Positions 1 through 9,366 of a stretch of DNA of 41,925 bases are shown one piece after another. The DNA comes from Planctomycetales bacterium (GTDB taxonomy: Bacteria; Omnitrophota; Gorgyraeia; Zapsychrales; Zapsychraceae). The stretch's first letter is position 1, and each line of letters starts with the position of its first letter. The stretch covers positions 1 to 41,925 of the forward strand of contig SBBO01000039.1 in the NCBI GenBank assembly GCA_005239675.1, read 5' to 3'. The notes beneath the pieces were generated by a model. That model worked only from the letters and a program-made list of their open reading frames with translations. It searched no databases and had not been told where the DNA came from. Made by a program: the position numbers and the translations under genes.

Positions 1-174
1 CTGATAGATAGCCAGTTCGTTCTTTAATTTTTCAAACGTTTCTTTTGTAAAAATTAAAAGCTTTTTTAGGGGGTAACAATCTATTATCCCATTCCCGCAC
101 CGTAATTTTTTTGCTGTTGCAAAATTGGTGATTATTGGGTATACTACCCCCACATTTCTAAAATTAGCATTCAT
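1..174 (-). CDS. Possible N-terminal fragment of a divergently transcribed hypothetical protein, truncated by the window edge
   Basis: Reverse complement of 1-174 reads ATG plus 57 further sense codons with no stop (MNANFRNVGVVYPIITNFATAKKLRCGNGIIDCYPLKKLLIFTKETFEKLKNELAIYQ). No clear Shine-Dalgarno; not in the supplied ORF track. Confidence 0.25.
   Translation of the reverse strand, partial: MNANFRNVGVVYPIITNFATAKKLRCGNGIIDCYPLKKLLIFTKETFEKLKNELAIYQ
117..145 (+). promoter_or_regulatory. Putative sigma70-type promoter for rpsB operon (TTGCAA - 17 nt - TATACT)
   Basis: TTGCAA at 117-122, 17-nt spacer, TATACT at 140-145; about 160 nt upstream of the rpsB start. Confidence 0.5.
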
Positions 175-200
175 AATAACATGCGTAGTTATTCCCTGGA

Positions 201-282
201 ACCCATGGATTTAAAGTCATGGGTCTTAAGGGCCTCGCATCTCAAAGAGAGGGGCGGGTGCTGCTTGAAGATTAATGAAGCA
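201..282 (+). promoter_or_regulatory. Structured 5' leader of rpsB with several short hairpins
   Basis: ACCCATG(201-207)/CATGGGT(218-224) perfect 7-bp stem; TCTC(240-243)/GAGA(247-250); TGCTT(262-266)/AAGCA(278-282). Confidence 0.35.
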
Positions 283-311
283 TGTTATTTACCTAAAAGG
301 AGTAACCGAAT

Positions 312-1112
312 ATGGTTGAGGACTTAATTAAGAAATTATTGGAAGCAGGGGTCCATTTTGGACATCAAACTAAGCGCTGGTGTCCTAAAATGAAAAAATA
401 TATTTTTGGGCAGCGTAGCGGGATTTACATTATTGACTTAGAAAAAACCGTCCAATGCCTGAATAAGGCGCAGGACTTCGCCCGTGACCTTGCTGCCAAG
501 GGTGGACGGATGTTATTTGTCGGAACCAAAAAACAGGCGCAAATGACAATCGAAGGAGAGGCGAAACGCACCGATATGTTCTATGTCAGCAACCGTTGGC
601 TGGGCGGGCTTTTAACCAATTTCCAGACGGTCAAGAAATCCATTGAACGCCTCAAGCAAATCGAGCAGATGAGTCAGGACTCAAATATCTGGGACAATTT
701 GAAGAAAAAAGAAATTGCGCGTTTAACGAAAGAACGGGAAAAATTTTCCAAGGACCTTAATGGCATTCGAGAAATGGCCAAGCTCCCTGAGGGGGTATTT
801 ATTGTTGATCCTAAGCGCGAGGAGATTGCCGTCCGCGAGGCAAGGAAACTAGGTATTCCTATTATAGCGATTGTGGATACCAACTGTGATCCTGGCTGTG
901 TGGATTATCCGATTCCAGGCAACGACGATGCCTTAAGGTCCATTTCTCTTCTTACGTTATTGATTGCAGATAGCATTGCCGAAGGACGCAAGGAATATAC
1001 AACCAACGAAGCGATTAAAAAGCAAGTGGGAACGGTTACTGATAACGGCTCAATACCGGTGGCCTCTACCAAGGAAGAAGTTTCCAGTGTTCCTTCAAGT
1101 ATCCAACAATAA
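312..1112 (+). CDS. rpsB: 30S ribosomal protein S2
   Basis: Characteristic S2 sequence ([61 protein letters not shown]); AAGGAG upstream. Confidence 0.97.
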   Translation: MVEDLIKKLLEAGVHFGHQTKRWCPKMKKYIFGQRSGIYIIDLEKTVQCLNKAQDFARDLAAKGGRMLFVGTKKQAQMTIEGEAKRTDMFYVSNRWLGGLLTNFQTVKKSIERLKQIEQMSQDSNIWDNLKKKEIARLTKEREKFSKDLNGIREMAKLPEGVFIVDPKREEIAVREARKLGIPIIAIVDTNCDPGCVDYPIPGNDDALRSISLLTLLIADSIAEGRKEYTTNEAIKKQVGTVTDNGSIPVASTKEEVSSVPSSIQQ

Positions 1113-1141
1113 TTTTCCTATGCATTTAAGAAAGGAATTCA

Positions 1142-1675
1142 ATGAAAGGGATCTCTGTTGATGTTATTAAAGAATTGCGCGAATTGACCTCTTGCGGTGT
1201 GATGGAGTGTAAAAGGGCATTAGAAGAAGCCAAAGGCGATATGGACAAGGCTAAGGAAATACTCCAGAAGCGTGGCCTGGAAATTGCCGCCAAGAAGAGC
1301 AGCCGTACGGCTAAAGAAGGACGCATCGAGTCCTATGTTCATTTGGGTAATAAGATTGGGGTCTTATTGGAAGTAAATTGTGAAACGGATTTTGTTGCTC
1401 GTAGCGAGGCCTTCTGTGCATTTACTAAAGATATCGCTATGCATATCGTTGCCATGAACCCCTTGTATATCGATCGCGAGGCCATCCCTCCCCATATCCT
1501 GGAAGGTCAGGTCAACCCAGAAATTTTTGTGCGGGACACCTGCCTGTTGGAACAGTTTTTTATCAGAGATCCAAAGAAAATAGTTCGTGATTGTCTTAAC
1601 GCCTTGATTGCCAGTACAGGGGAGAACATTTGCATTAGCCGGTTTACCCGTTACAAGGTCAGCGAAATTGAATAA
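1142..1675 (+). CDS. tsf: Elongation factor Ts (short form)
   Basis: [29 protein letters not shown] and [11 protein letters not shown] motifs; 177 aa; follows rpsB. Confidence 0.95.
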   Translation: MKGISVDVIKELRELTSCGVMECKRALEEAKGDMDKAKEILQKRGLEIAAKKSSRTAKEGRIESYVHLGNKIGVLLEVNCETDFVARSEAFCAFTKDIAMHIVAMNPLYIDREAIPPHILEGQVNPEIFVRDTCLLEQFFIRDPKKIVRDCLNALIASTGENICISRFTRYKVSEIE

Positions 1676-2393
1676 ACAACAAAGACCTCTTTACAAACGC
1701 GTCCTTCTTAAATTGAGCGGTGAGGCATTGTTGGGCAATAAACAGCATGGTATCGATGCTGAGATGTGCGCCCTGTTTGTTGCTCAAATTAAAGAGGTTC
1801 GTGACCTGGGAGTGGAGGTCGCCCTCGTTGTGGGGGGAGGGAATATCTTCCGCGGTCATGTGGAATCTCAACATTTTGGGTTAGACCGCTCTGTTGCCGA
1901 TTACATGGGGATGTTGGCAACGGTTCTCAATGGCCTCGCCCTGCAAAACGCTTTGGAAAAAATTGATGTGCCAACCCGTGTGATGACGGCTCTCCCTATG
2001 GCCGCCATTGCTGAGCCTTATATCCGGCGCCGTGCACTACGGCATCTGGAAAAAGGGCGTGTCATTATCTTTGTGGCCGGAACAGGAAACCCCTATTTTA
2101 CGACCGATACCGCGGCAGCGCTACGCGCCAAGGAAATCAATGCGGATGTTATCCTTAAGGCGACCAAGGTCGATGGTGTTTATTCAGCGGATCCTATGCA
2201 GGATAAAGCGGCACAGAAATTTAAGAAGTTGAAATTCATCGATGTCTTAAAGCGAAAGCTCAAGGTTATGGATGCAACCGCTATCAGCATGTGTATGGAG
2301 CATAATCTGCCCATTATCGTTTTTAATCTTCTGCAGAATGGTAATATTCGTAAAGTCATCTTAGGCGAACCAATTGGGACAATCGTTCAATAG
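1668..2393 (+). CDS. pyrH: Uridylate kinase (UMP kinase); likely TTG start overlapping the tsf stop
   Basis: [39 protein letters not shown] motifs. ORF track begins at 1608, but homologous sequence starts near 1668 (TTG AAT AAA). Confidence 0.94.
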   Translation: MNKQQRPLYKRVLLKLSGEALLGNKQHGIDAEMCALFVAQIKEVRDLGVEVALVVGGGNIFRGHVESQHFGLDRSVADYMGMLATVLNGLALQNALEKIDVPTRVMTALPMAAIAEPYIRRRALRHLEKGRVIIFVAGTGNPYFTTDTAAALRAKEINADVILKATKVDGVYSADPMQDKAAQKFKKLKFIDVLKRKLKVMDATAISMCMEHNLPIIVFNLLQNGNIRKVILGEPIGTIVQ

Positions 2394-2406
2394 TAAGGGG
2401 TGCGCG

Positions 2407-2967
2407 ATGATAACCAAAGAATTAGTTTTAGATACAGAAACAAGGATGAAGAAATCCATTGAATCGGCCAAGCGCGAATTCAATGAGGTTCGCACTGGAC
2501 GTGCGCATCCAGGGCTGGTTGAAGGGATGCATATCGATTATTATGGAACTCCCACGATCATTAAACAGTTAGCGGCGATCAGTGTCCTCGATGCGCGAAC
2601 TATAGTGATTCAACCCTGGGATGCCAGCGCTATCCAGGGAATTGAGCAGGCCATTGCTAATTCTAAACTGGGTGTAACACCCTATAGCGATGGCAAGTTG
2701 GTGCGGCTATCTATTCCACAGCTTTCTGAAGAGCGTCGACAAGAATTAAAAAAGGTTATTAAAGACATGGCAGAAAAGACTCGAGTATCATTGCGGACCA
2801 TCCGACGCGACGCCAACGACAAAATTAAAAAGATGCAAAACGAAAAGGTTGTTTCCGAGGATGAGTCCTTCAAGAGTCAAGACGAGATCCAGAAATTGAC
2901 CGATCGTTATATCAAAGAAGTTGACGCCCTCCTGGAAGATAAAAGCAAGGCCTTGGTTGAATTGTAG
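2407..2967 (+). CDS. frr: Ribosome recycling factor
   Basis: FNEVRTGRAHPGLVEGMHIDYYGTPTIIKQLA and RTIRRDANDKIKKM motifs; internal ATG at 2407 chosen over track start 2374. Confidence 0.96.
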   Translation: MITKELVLDTETRMKKSIESAKREFNEVRTGRAHPGLVEGMHIDYYGTPTIIKQLAAISVLDARTIVIQPWDASAIQGIEQAIANSKLGVTPYSDGKLVRLSIPQLSEERRQELKKVIKDMAEKTRVSLRTIRRDANDKIKKMQNEKVVSEDESFKSQDEIQKLTDRYIKEVDALLEDKSKALVEL

Positions 2968-2973
2968 GGTATT

Positions 2974-3046
2974 GACCCACTAGCTCATCTGGCAGAGCAC
3001 TGCCCTTTTAAGGCAGGTGTGCCGCGTTCGAGTCGCGGGTGGGTCA
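2974..3046 (+). tRNA. tRNA-Lys (UUU)
   Basis: Acceptor GACCCAC/GTGGGTC, D-stem GCTC/GAGC, anticodon stem CTGCC/GGCAG with loop CTTTTAA, T-stem CCGCG/CGCGG with TTCGAGT. Confidence 0.95.
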
Positions 3047-3116
3047 TTTGTTCGCGGTTCCTTTCACAGGGAATCCCTTTGGTTGCAGTGATTAGTGACT
3101 GCTGATCGCTGATAAA

Positions 3117-3201
3117 GGGCGGATGGCGGAATTGGTATACGCGCATGCCTTAGGAGCATGTGGGGTAACCCTTGGAGGTTCAAGTCCTCTTCCGCCCACC
3201 A
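3117..3201 (+). tRNA. tRNA-Leu (UAG), with encoded CCA
   Basis: Acceptor GGGCGGA/TCCGCCC, anticodon stem CATGC/GCATG with loop CTTAGGA, long variable arm, T-stem GGAGG/CCTCT with TTCAAGT, terminal ACCA. Confidence 0.94.
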
Positions 3202-3226
3202 TGAGTGTATGGCGATGTCTATTGAT

Positions 3227-3300
3227 GCGGCGGTAATTCAGTTGGCTAGAATGCTTCCTTGCCAAGGAAGATGTCGTGGGTTCGAATCCCATCCGCCGCT
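3227..3300 (+). tRNA. tRNA-Gly (GCC)
   Basis: Acceptor GCGGCGG/CCGCCGC, D-stem ATTC/GAAT, anticodon stem CTTCC/GGAAG with loop TTGCCAA, T-arm GTGGG TTCGAAT CCCAT. Confidence 0.94.
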
Positions 3301-3302
3301 TT

Positions 3303-3401
3303 TTCTCCACCGCCTTGATTCATTTTGAACTATCAAATACTACGAAATGAATCAGTTGGAGTAATGTGATTTGTTGGCCCATCGTTAGTAGCGGTGGAGA
3401 A
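3303..3401. repeat. Outer inverted repeat TTCTCCACCGC (3303-3313) / GCGGTGGAGAA (3391-3401)
   Basis: Perfect 11-bp inverted pair enclosing palindromic copy 1. Confidence 0.85.
3311..3352. repeat. Palindromic direct repeat, copy 1 (42 bp)
   Basis: CGCCTTGATTCATTTTGAACTATCAAATACTACGAAATGAAT, identical to 3408-3449; internal stem GATTCATTTTG/CGAAATGAATC with one G-U pair. Confidence 0.95.
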
Positions 3402-3407
3402 CTCCAA

Positions 3408-3449
3408 CGCCTTGATTCATTTTGAACTATCAAATACTACGAAATGAAT
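3408..3449. repeat. Palindromic direct repeat, copy 2 (42 bp)
   Basis: Identical to 3311-3352, offset 97 bp; CTCCA also precedes both copies (3305-3309 and 3402-3406). Confidence 0.95.
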
Positions 3450-3603
3450 TGGTAGAGGGTCAAATATTCCGGGAGGAACCGGTAAGGGGTAAGAAGTGAC
3501 AAGATTTTCTTTCCACTGCAGGCTGGTGGAGAACCCTTGCGATTTACGCCTGTCAGGCATCATTGATTCAACACTGTAGAGAGGAGCAAACTGCATGAGG
3601 ATC

Positions 3604-4071
3604 ATGGATTTTCTCCTTACAAAGGCAATCACGGCGAATCTGACGAGCACCAACAAAAAAGACATCATTGAAGAATTGCTCGGATTGTTGATCGATGCTG
3701 GTGCTGTAGAAAAAAGATATAAAAATAAAGTTTTAGAAGTCCTGTTGGCTCGTGAGGCGCTAGGATCAACAGCGATCGGTCAAGGCATTGCTATCCCTCA
3801 TGGTAAATGCGATTGCGTCAAGAAATTGGTCGGATGCCTGGGTGTCAGCAGGGCCGGTATTAATTTTGATTCATTGGATGGCGAACCCGCCTTCATATTC
3901 TTTTTGTTGATAGCCCCCATCGATTCCGCCGGTCCCCATCTTAAGGCGTTGGCAAAAATCTCTCGTCTGTTGAAAGATAAATTTATCCGTGAATCTTTAA
4001 AATCAGTCAAGGATGAAAAGTCCATACTGCTAATCCTGCAGCAGGAGGACAGCAGGCTGTCAAAGATTTAA
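3604..4071 (+). CDS. ptsN: PTS EIIA (PtsN/fructose type) domain protein
   Basis: GSTAIGQGIAIPHGKCD (active-site His) and FFLLIAPIDSAGPHLKALAKISRLL are typical of EIIA-Fru/Ntr. Track start is 3595; second ATG at 3604. Confidence 0.85.
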   Translation: MDFLLTKAITANLTSTNKKDIIEELLGLLIDAGAVEKRYKNKVLEVLLAREALGSTAIGQGIAIPHGKCDCVKKLVGCLGVSRAGINFDSLDGEPAFIFFLLIAPIDSAGPHLKALAKISRLLKDKFIRESLKSVKDEKSILLILQQEDSRLSKI

Positions 4072-4081
4072 AAATCGCCCT

Positions 4082-5323
4082 ATGCCTCAAAACCCATTCA
4101 AGTGGCTCTATCCTGGCATGAAGGTCAAGCGCTGGCTTTTGATTTCATTTGCAGGGGTTGTTATTGTTGCAACGGGTGCTATTTTTACCTCTGGACCTTA
4201 TTTTTTTGTAGATCTTATTGGAATGATATGGATTACCTGCGGGATGATCTTTCTGGTGATGGGTACGGGCAAGATGATTGTATCGCTTTTGACCTTATTC
4301 CTTCCTGAGGGTAGAGAGGGGCTGGTAAATATTTTGTATCAGAAGCGTTATCTGGAGCGCGGACCTAAAATTGTTGTAATAGGCGGTGGCCATGGGCTTT
4401 CTCACCTGATTTTTGGTTTAAAAGAATATACGGCTAATATTACAGCCATTGTCACCGTTGCCGACAGCGGCGGATCATCGGGACGGTTGCGCGAAGAATT
4501 CAATATTGTGGCCCCAGGAGACATACGCAATTGCCTGGTGGCACTCGCGGATGCACCGGCCTTGATGGGCGAACTTTTTCAATTTCGATTTTCCAAAGAT
4601 TCGGAATTAAAAGGACACAATTTCGGTAATTTGTTTTTAACGGCCATGGTTCAGTTGACTAATGGAGATTTTGAGCGGGCGGTCAAAGAGACCAGTAAGG
4701 TGTTGGCGATTCGGGGCAGTGTCGTGCCCTCTACCATCAGCAACGTTCATTTAGTCGCCGAATATATGGATGGTACTCGAACCAAAGGAGAGGCAAAGAT
4801 TCCTAATTCTCACTCTCGCATCAAACGGGTTTATCTAACTGATGAAAAGGCCTATCCTACCGCTGATGCGCTGGATGCCATTGCCCAGGCCGATGTCATT
4901 ATCTTGGGACCGGGGAGTCTTTATACCAGCGTAATTCCAAATTTGATTATTAAGGGGTTAAGCGAGGCGATCGTTAAATCACGGGCATTTAAGATTTATG
5001 TCTGTAATGTGATGACCCAGCATGGGGAGACGGACCATTATGCGGCAAGTGACCATGTCCAGGCCATTATCGATCATGCCCATAAAGATGTTATCAATGC
5101 CTGTTTAATCAATAATGCTACCGCGTCAGTACAGGCATTAAAACGATATCAGGATGAGGGATCCTTTCCTGTCGTCTGTGATTTAGAACGTATTCGCTCA
5201 CTAGGCTATACCGTGGAGGCAACTGATCTGTTGGGGGTCACAGACTACCTGCGCCATGATTCAACCAAATTGAACCGTGCCTTAATAGGGCTGATTGGGA
5301 GGCATCGGGTGATCAGGCGTTGA
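4082..5323 (+). CDS. yvcK: YvcK/CofD-family gluconeogenesis factor with N-terminal hydrophobic segments
   Basis: IGGGHGLSHLIFGLKEYTANITAIVTVADSGGSSGRLREEF..PGDIRNCLVALAD is a YvcK hallmark; about 70 hydrophobic residues precede it. Confidence 0.9.
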   Translation: MPQNPFKWLYPGMKVKRWLLISFAGVVIVATGAIFTSGPYFFVDLIGMIWITCGMIFLVMGTGKMIVSLLTLFLPEGREGLVNILYQKRYLERGPKIVVIGGGHGLSHLIFGLKEYTANITAIVTVADSGGSSGRLREEFNIVAPGDIRNCLVALADAPALMGELFQFRFSKDSELKGHNFGNLFLTAMVQLTNGDFERAVKETSKVLAIRGSVVPSTISNVHLVAEYMDGTRTKGEAKIPNSHSRIKRVYLTDEKAYPTADALDAIAQADVIILGPGSLYTSVIPNLIIKGLSEAIVKSRAFKIYVCNVMTQHGETDHYAASDHVQAIIDHAHKDVINACLINNATASVQALKRYQDEGSFPVVCDLERIRSLGYTVEATDLLGVTDYLRHDSTKLNRALIGLIGRHRVIRR

Positions 5324-5379
5324 ATTTCAACTGTCGGAATCAGCACATTGTTTTGTTTCTTATTTAGCGGGATGGGGAT

Positions 5380-5649
5380 ATGTCCAAAGAAAGAGTAGAG
5401 GTGGTGATTAAAAATCTGCAAGGACTGCATGCGCGTCCTGCGGCGATATTCGTTCAAATTGCCTCTAAGTACGATGCCGAGATCACCATTCAAAAAGGCG
5501 AAGAACGCGTCAATGGTAAATCTATTATGGGGATATTGACACTAGGGATTGAGCGCAATACTAAGATTACCCTGGAAGCTGATGGTAATGATGCCAGCGC
5601 ACTGATCGCAGAGTTGACAGGGCTTCTGGTCAAAGAGACGATCGCATGA
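5380..5649 (+). CDS. ptsH: Phosphocarrier protein HPr
   Basis: [13 protein letters not shown] (active His) and [11 protein letters not shown] (regulatory-Ser region). Confidence 0.93.
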   Translation: MSKERVEVVIKNLQGLHARPAAIFVQIASKYDAEITIQKGEERVNGKSIMGILTLGIERNTKITLEADGNDASALIAELTGLLVKETIA

Positions 5650-7412
5650 GTGAGCTTATCTTGAAAGGGATTGCCGCTGCCCCAGGAATTGCCTGTGGGG
5701 CAGCGTTTGTCTTGGATAAACAGGACTTCATTGTACCGCCTCGGGCCATCATGGAAAAGGAGATCCCTATTGAGATCGCCCGTTTTGAGGAGGCCCTGAT
5801 TAAAACACGCGAGGAAATCCTGACTATTCAAAAACGTGTGAACGCAGATCTTAATGACCTGCATGCCCAGATCTTTGATGCCCACCTTTTGATCTTAGAA
5901 GACCGTACTTTGATTGAGGAGGTCATTAAGCGCATCCAGCAAGACCGCCTATCCGCTGAATATATCTTCTTCGAAGTCCTTAAGAAATATATTAAGATAT
6001 TTTCTAATATCGAAGATGAGTATCTGCGCGAACGCGTCGGTGACATCAATGACGTTGGTCGGCGAATCCTCAAGAATTTGATGGATGAAAGTAAACTCCA
6101 TGAGCTCGACCATCTAACTGAGGAATTGATCATCGTCAGCCATGATCTCTCGCCCTCCAATACGGCCAGTATGTATAATAAAAATATTTTGGCGTTTGTA
6201 ACCGATATCGGAGGCAGGACTTCGCATACGGCGATTATGGCCAAGTCGCTGGGTGTACCAGCGGTCGTGGGCCTAAAAGAGGCGACATTACGTATCAATA
6301 ATCAGGATTGTATTATTGTCGATGGCCGTAAGGGGCTGGTGATTCTTGATCCCAGCGCTCAGACAAAGACGTCCTATAAGAGCGAGCAGGACCGTATTCT
6401 TGAGTTTCGAGACCGCTATCAGGAATTGCGGGACTCCCCCAGTGAAACGCTCGATGGCAAGAAGATTGGGCTTTTGGCTAATCTGGAGTTACCTGCAGAA
6501 ATCCCCACAATCCAAAAACAGGGTGCAAACGGGATTGGGTTGTATCGGACGGAATATTTTTATATGAATCGCACTGATCTTCCATCAGAAGAGGAGCAGT
6601 ACGAGGCCTATAAATATGTCGTGCAGACCATTGCCCCCCATCCAGTCACCATACGGACACTGGATTTGGGCGGTGACAAATTTATATCAACCCTGAAGAT
6701 TCCGCAGGAGATGCATCCATTTTTTGGATCGCGGGCAATCCAACTCTGTTTGACGCACCCCGATATTTTTAAAACCCAATTGAGTGCTATCTTGCGCGCT
6801 TCCGCTCATGGGGATGTGCGCATCATGTATCCGATGATTACGGGTCCTGGAGAATTCCGTCAGGCCAACGCTATTTTGAATGATGTCAAACAGGCCCTTC
6901 GAGAAAAAAAGGTCCCGCACAATGAACAATTACCGGTAGGGGTCATGATCGAGACGCCATCAGCGGCGATGACAGCTGATTTGTTGGCCAGAGAAGTCAA
7001 CTTCTTTAGCATTGGGACCAATGACCTAATCCAATATGCATTGGCGGTAGATAGAGTTAGTGAAGAGACCGCCCCCCTTTACGAGCCCGGCCATCCATCT
7101 ATTTTGCGGCTAATTAAGAATACCGTTGAGGCGGCGCATAAAGAAAAGATTAAGGTCGGATTGTGTGGAGAGATGTGCAGCGAGCCTGTCCTTGCCTTGA
7201 TTCTACTAGGATTGAATTTAGATGAGTTCAGCATGTCTGCGCTCAGTATCCCTCAGATTAAAAAACTTATTCGCTCGATCAGGATAACGGATGCGCAGAA
7301 GTTAGCAGAAGACGTCTTGCAGCTATCCACCGGGAATGAAGTCGAAGAAGTAAGTCGGACACGGTTGCAGGAGCTGGCACCCCATATTATCAGCGATATG
7401 GAAAAGAGCTGA
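5646..7412 (+). CDS. ptsI: PTS enzyme I (phosphoenolpyruvate-protein phosphotransferase)
   Basis: [69 protein letters not shown] motifs. Confidence 0.96.
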   Translation: MSELILKGIAAAPGIACGAAFVLDKQDFIVPPRAIMEKEIPIEIARFEEALIKTREEILTIQKRVNADLNDLHAQIFDAHLLILEDRTLIEEVIKRIQQDRLSAEYIFFEVLKKYIKIFSNIEDEYLRERVGDINDVGRRILKNLMDESKLHELDHLTEELIIVSHDLSPSNTASMYNKNILAFVTDIGGRTSHTAIMAKSLGVPAVVGLKEATLRINNQDCIIVDGRKGLVILDPSAQTKTSYKSEQDRILEFRDRYQELRDSPSETLDGKKIGLLANLELPAEIPTIQKQGANGIGLYRTEYFYMNRTDLPSEEEQYEAYKYVVQTIAPHPVTIRTLDLGGDKFISTLKIPQEMHPFFGSRAIQLCLTHPDIFKTQLSAILRASAHGDVRIMYPMITGPGEFRQANAILNDVKQALREKKVPHNEQLPVGVMIETPSAAMTADLLAREVNFFSIGTNDLIQYALAVDRVSEETAPLYEPGHPSILRLIKNTVEAAHKEKIKVGLCGEMCSEPVLALILLGLNLDEFSMSALSIPQIKKLIRSIRITDAQKLAEDVLQLSTGNEVEEVSRTRLQELAPHIISDMEKS

Positions 7413-7414
7413 AG

Positions 7415-8164
7415 ATGAACGTATTAATTCTGGCCGGTGGATACGGGACGCGATTACAGGCTATAGGGGAGGGTCTACCCAAGGCGTTGTTGACCATACA
7501 AGGCCGGCCGCTAATCGAATACCTATTGGCCAAAGTCCAAGGACTGCCGGATCTTAAGAATATTTTTTTAGTCACCAATAACAAATTTTATACGGCCTTT
7601 CGAGGCTGGGCTAAAGAGTACAAGGGGTATGTCAGGGACCTACAGATTGTCAACGATGGGACGAATACACCAGAGACTCGTTTGGGCTCTGTGGGGGATA
7701 TCCATTTTGTTATCCACCATGAACATGTCGCAGATGATCTCTTGGTTATTGGTAGCGATAACCTCTTTGACGACATGCTGGATCCTTATGTCATTTTCTC
7801 TCGGCGAAAAATACCGTTTGTTACTATAGGCATCTATGATGTCAAGAGCCTAGCGGATGCCAAGCGTTTTGGTGTCTTGGAGTTAGATGGAGACCAAAAG
7901 ATCATTGCCTTTGAGGAGAAGCCAGGGCAGCCACAAACAACATTGGTTGCCATGTGTCTTTATTATCTGCCAAAGAAATCTTTTGGTTTTATTGACGAGT
8001 ATCTGCTAGAATCAAACAAATCCGATACGGCCGGTGACTATATTCGTTGGCTTTGTCAGAAATCTCATATTTATGGATTTCCGTTTTGCGGAAAATGGTA
8101 TGACATTGGAAGCATCGAATCATATCGCCAGGCTCAAGCGCAATTTGGCATGGGCGACGTTTAA
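7415..8164 (+). CDS. Sugar-1-phosphate nucleotidyltransferase family protein
   Basis: LILAGGYGTRLQAIGEGLPKALLTIQGRPLIEYLL; IAFEEKP; GKWYDIGSIESYRQA. Confidence 0.85.
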   Translation: MNVLILAGGYGTRLQAIGEGLPKALLTIQGRPLIEYLLAKVQGLPDLKNIFLVTNNKFYTAFRGWAKEYKGYVRDLQIVNDGTNTPETRLGSVGDIHFVIHHEHVADDLLVIGSDNLFDDMLDPYVIFSRRKIPFVTIGIYDVKSLADAKRFGVLELDGDQKIIAFEEKPGQPQTTLVAMCLYYLPKKSFGFIDEYLLESNKSDTAGDYIRWLCQKSHIYGFPFCGKWYDIGSIESYRQAQAQFGMGDV

Positions 8165-8202
8165 CATCATCAATTGCATTCTTAAAGAAAGGAAGGTATT
8201 GA

Positions 8203-9366
8203 GTGAAAGGTAGATATTATCTGACATCAGAATCGGTTGGGTGTGGTCATCCGGATAAGGTCTGCGATCAAATCTCGGATGCCGTCTTAGATCAGGTCTT
8301 ACGGGAGGACCCAAAGGGGCGGGTTGCCTGCGAGACCTTTATCACGACAGGCCTGGTCGTCGTGGGTGGAGAGATAACGACCACGACTTATGTGGACGTG
8401 CAAAGGTTGGTCCGTCGCGTCTTAGCGGACATTGGGTATACGGATCATAAATATGGTTTTAATGCTACCACCTGTGGAATTTTAAATGTCATTGTCGGCC
8501 AGTCACCAGATATCGCTCAGGGAGTTGATGCCGGCGGCGCAGGTGATCAGGGGATCATGATCGGTTATGCCTGTGATGAAACCCCTGAACTCATGCCCTT
8601 GCCCATTGTCTTGGCCCATAAATTGGTGCAACGCGTGGAAGAGGTTAGAAAGAAAGAGATTCTTCCATATCTCGGACCAGACTGCAAGAGTCAGGTAACC
8701 GTTGAGTATGAAGATGGGACGCCGCAAAGAATCGAGGCCGTTGTACTGGCCTGCCAGCATACAGAAGAAATTTTAGATAAGACCGCAACCAAGATAACCC
8801 CAGAGGCGCGCCAGGAAATCATCAAGACCATTGCCATGCCGATCGTTGGTCAATTGGTGGACAATCAGACGAAATATTATGTTAATGAAACAGGCAAGTT
8901 TGTCGTTGGAGGTCCACAATCAGACACCGGGATGACCGGTCGTAAGATCGTTGTGGACACCTATGGCGGTGTTGTCTCGCATGGTGGTGGCGCTTTTTCA
9001 GGAAAAGATCCAACCAAGGTGGACCGTTCCGCCACGTATATGGCCAGGTATATCGCTAAAAATATCATAGCGGCTAAACTGGCCCGTAAATGTTGGATAC
9101 AATTGAGTTATGTCATAGGACGGCCTGACCCTGTCAGTATTATGATTGATACCTCGGGGACCGCAAAGATCTCTGACCAGGATTTGGTAGAGTTGGTTCG
9201 TAAGAATTTTGATTTGACCCCGCGGGGCATCATTAAGGACTTGGACCTTTGTAAGCCAATTTACCAGAGAACAGCCGTATACGGACACTTCGGCCGGGAT
9301 GAATTCAATTGGGAAAAAACATCCAAGGCAGCCATATTGGAGAAAGCGGCGGTGGTATTGCGATGA
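8203..9366 (+). CDS. metK: S-adenosylmethionine synthetase (GTG start)
   Basis: [70 protein letters not shown]. Confidence 0.97.
   Translation: MKGRYYLTSESVGCGHPDKVCDQISDAVLDQVLREDPKGRVACETFITTGLVVVGGEITTTTYVDVQRLVRRVLADIGYTDHKYGFNATTCGILNVIVGQSPDIAQGVDAGGAGDQGIMIGYACDETPELMPLPIVLAHKLVQRVEEVRKKEILPYLGPDCKSQVTVEYEDGTPQRIEAVVLACQHTEEILDKTATKITPEARQEIIKTIAMPIVGQLVDNQTKYYVNETGKFVVGGPQSDTGMTGRKIVVDTYGGVVSHGGGAFSGKDPTKVDRSATYMARYIAKNIIAAKLARKCWIQLSYVIGRPDPVSIMIDTSGTAKISDQDLVELVRKNFDLTPRGIIKDLDLCKPIYQRTAVYGHFGRDEFNWEKTSKAAILEKAAVVLR

Noticed and set aside
3047-3116. Possible small structured RNA between tRNA-Lys and tRNA-Leu (AGGGAATCCCT, GCAGT..ACTGC)
   Set aside because: Stems are short and low-complexity; most likely a tRNA spacer.
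3092-3310. Minus-strand ORF of 72 aa (GFEPTTSSLARKH...)
   Set aside because: It is the antisense of tRNA-Leu and tRNA-Gly; this is a well-known spurious translation.
3417-3668. Minus-strand ORF ending IHFVVFDSSK over repeat copy 2; briefly considered as a relic of a GIY-YIG nuclease gene
   Set aside because: Similarity is only a few residues read by eye and the frame overlaps the ptsN start; insufficient support.
5828-6298. 156-aa antisense ORF within ptsI
   Set aside because: Shadow ORF opposite a clear EI gene; serine/arginine-rich composition typical of antisense frames.
8165-8202. Possible SAM riboswitch before metK
   Set aside because: Only 38 nt between genes, too short for known SAM riboswitch classes.
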